64,000 bases of DNA, from positions 682,001 through 746,000 of the forward strand of contig JABYQU010000002.1 of assembly GCA_022264855.1 (NCBI GenBank), given 5' to 3'. The position numbers and the translations under genes were made by a program. Positions 62,046 through 64,000 of this stretch are shown in pieces (the stretch's first letter is position 1; every line of letters starts with the position of its first letter). A model generated the notes under the pieces. The model worked only from the letters and a program-made list of their open reading frames with translations, searched no databases and was not told the DNA's origin. This stretch comes from Lenzites betulinus. Lineage: Eukaryota > Basidiomycota > Agaricomycetes > Polyporales > Polyporaceae.

Positions 62046-64000
62046 ATGTCGACGGCCACGCCGAACATGCGAAACCGGTTCTATCAACCTGTTCAGCCGG
62101 GAGACTCGACGCCGGACTTGCTCAGCCCTAACAGTCGGGCTGGCCCCAACTCAGTTTACGGGTCGGGCAACAGGTCCGCACGTCAATCCGCTAGTGCCGC
62201 CTCATTGGTTAGTCAAATCCATTTGATGTTGTCGGAATACTGGTAGGTACTAAGGACTGCTCTTTGTTTACAGCGCAGCGAAGGAGTCCCAGCTTCTATA
62301 TCTGACAAGGTAAGGATTACCATGCTCTTTACCTTTGGGCTACACTAGCACTATTGTGAACTCACGAGTGAACTCCCAGTATGTACTACCCCTGGACCCC
62401 GATGCAATGGCTGGCATCATGATCGTCGACGGTCCCGAGCCGGACGACGCTTTGCACCAACCCGACCCCACAAGGGATCGCAAGACCGACAGAGGCGGCT
62501 CCATTTTCTCATGTCGTGGATTCGTCAACATCGGCTGCCTCTTGATCCTTGGCCTTGGCATGCTGACCCTCTTGTGAGTGATCATCCAAGGTTTCTACAC
62601 TAGCATCCTCATCATCCACTTCAACAGCGCCGGATACCCGATAATCACGTACTTCTTGCAGGACAAACCATCGACACTGGGGGGCTTCAATCTGGGCGGA
62701 ATCAATGCTACTGGACAAGTGGCGTCGATTACGGGCAACTGGGGTCCTATTGACGTCGATACTCCCGATGATGCTCGAACGAAGACGGACTATCTAACCG
62801 GCAAGACGTGGCAGCTCATCTTTAGTGACGAGTTCAACGTCGATAACAGGACGTTCTACCCCGGGGATGATCCCTACTGGGAGGCCGTGGACCTGCACTA
62901 CTGGCAGACGAACAACCTGGAGTGGTACGACCCCAAGTCGATCATGACACGCAACGGGTCGGTGGAGATCACTCTCACCAACGAGCCAGACCACGGCCTG
63001 AACTACACTGGTGGCATGATGTCGACCTGGAACAAGTTCTGCTTCACTGGCGGGCTGGTCGAGGTCAGCGTTAGTCTCCCGGGCTTCAACAACATCCATG
63101 GACTATGGCCGGCCGTGTGGGCGATGGGTAACCTCGGACGTGCGGGCTATGGCGCGTCCTTGGATGGCATGGTTTGTACTCTAGTGTTCTCATATGTCAT
63201 TGCCGTTTTAATGTTGGCGTGCAGTGGCCTTACACGTACGATGCCTGCGATGTTGGCACGGCTCCGAACCAGACGATCAATGGTCTGCCCTTAAATGCCA
63301 CGATCGACGGGGACACTGGCCACGACGGTGTCCTTTCCTTCCTGCCTGGCCAGAGGCTTTCCCGCTGCACATGTCCTGGAGAATCTCATCCAGGACCCGT
63401 TCATTCGAACGGCGACTACGTTGGCCGATCAGCACCCGAGATCGATATCTTCGAAGCTCAGGTGCGCTGTACTGTGGGATACAGTCACGTATATCTTATT
63501 GAAGGATTGCATGCAGATTGGAGTGGAAGGTCTTCCGGGAGCCATTGGTGCCGTCTCTCAGTCCGGCCAATGGGGTGTACGTCGATATGAAGCAAACACT
63601 GTGAATTTGGTACTAAGCCGCATTTGTTTTCAGCCCTTCAACTTCGCCTACTCGTGGTTCAACGACTCAAGTACCTTGATCATCCCCAACGACACAATCA
63701 GTAAGCTGAATAGCTACAAGGGCGGTGTATATCAGCAAGCTACGTCAGTTGTGACGGTGACTGGTAAGCATTTATACGGATATGTCATCTATAGCGCTGA
63801 TGTCTCGCAGACCAGGAAGCATACGAATTCAATGGTGGGAAGTACACCACTTACGGATTCCAGTATAAACCTGGCTTCGAGGGAGCGGTGCGTGGTTCTT
63901 GACCTACCTACTTATAGGTTTGACTGAATACCGTTACAGTACATCGGCTGGATTGCGAACAACAATCTCGCATGGGTGCTTCACCAAGAGGGCATGGACG
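62046..64000 (+). CDS. KRE6: Beta-1,6-glucan synthesis protein, KRE6/SKN1 family (GH16-like), 3' end outside window
   Basis: Type II membrane glycosidase-like protein of the secretory pathway needed for cell-wall beta-1,6-glucan. Visible exons: 62046-62207, 62274-62309, 62380-62573, 62628-63171, 63225-63461, 63517-63576, 63634-63763, 63811-63887 and 63940 onward. The N-terminal cytosolic tail ([20 protein letters not shown]) is followed by one membrane anchor ([20 protein letters not shown]), then the luminal domain: [40 protein letters not shown], the GH16 catalytic-type [11 protein letters not shown] (Glu-x-Asp-x-x-Glu), and [20 protein letters not shown]. Several N-glycosylation sequons occur in the luminal part. 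The gene continues past the window end. Confidence 0.94.

Overview
The window is a gene-dense fungal nuclear segment, most likely from a basidiomycete of the Agaricomycetes. The evidence is the protein content (RPS16, ADP/ATP carrier, Kre6/Skn1-type glucan synthesis protein, complex I subunit, SEC17), very short introns (about 47-87 nt, many per gene), moderately high GC, and a tyrosine-recombinase retrotransposon of the Ngaro/DIRS type, a group known from basidiomycetes. No prokaryotic operon, CRISPR array, rRNA or tRNA gene was recognised. Exon structures were rebuilt by hand from splice signals and reading frame. Where full exon lists are given, the joined lengths are multiples of three.

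Layout. 0-9.6 kb: 3-phosphoglycerate dehydrogenase (5' end cut off), RAD51, mitochondrial ribosomal uL4, RPS16, a BRCT/Myb telomere-type (Rap1-like) protein and an NDUFA11-like complex I subunit. 9.8-20 kb: an EED-like WD40 protein (candidate Polycomb PRC2 subunit), ESF1, a secreted protein made of eight near-identical 26-30-residue repeats, NudC, and a Siz/PIAS SUMO ligase. 20-28 kb: ADP/ATP carrier, the mitochondrial helicase IRC3, and a pseudouridine-5'-phosphate glycosidase/PfkB kinase fusion. 28.06-38.14 kb: two head-to-tail, almost identical 4,771-bp retroelement units with a split-direct-repeat arrangement. 38-48 kb: molybdopterin synthase large subunit, an Ice2-type ER membrane protein, DUG3, phosphoacetylglucosamine mutase, SEC17 (alpha-SNAP) and NUS1. 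48-64 kb: a DUF2235 hydrolase, a large unknown membrane protein, an NADPH-FMN reductase, RRP36, a CorA-like transporter with a variant signature, and the 5' part of a KRE6/SKN1 gene running off the window.

Most genes are unrelated housekeeping functions sharing short divergent or convergent intergenic gaps. The two features that look least described are the secreted repeat precursor at 14,932-15,812, which resembles a fungal Kex2-processed repeat protein, and the tandem YR-retrotransposon. That element ends only 31 bp upstream of the molybdopterin synthase start codon, has an ATGA stop/start overlap between RT-RNaseH and recombinase ORFs, and contains a GC-rich hairpin in one terminal repeat. 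A palindromic pair of MluI cell-cycle boxes upstream of RAD51 is the clearest regulatory site.
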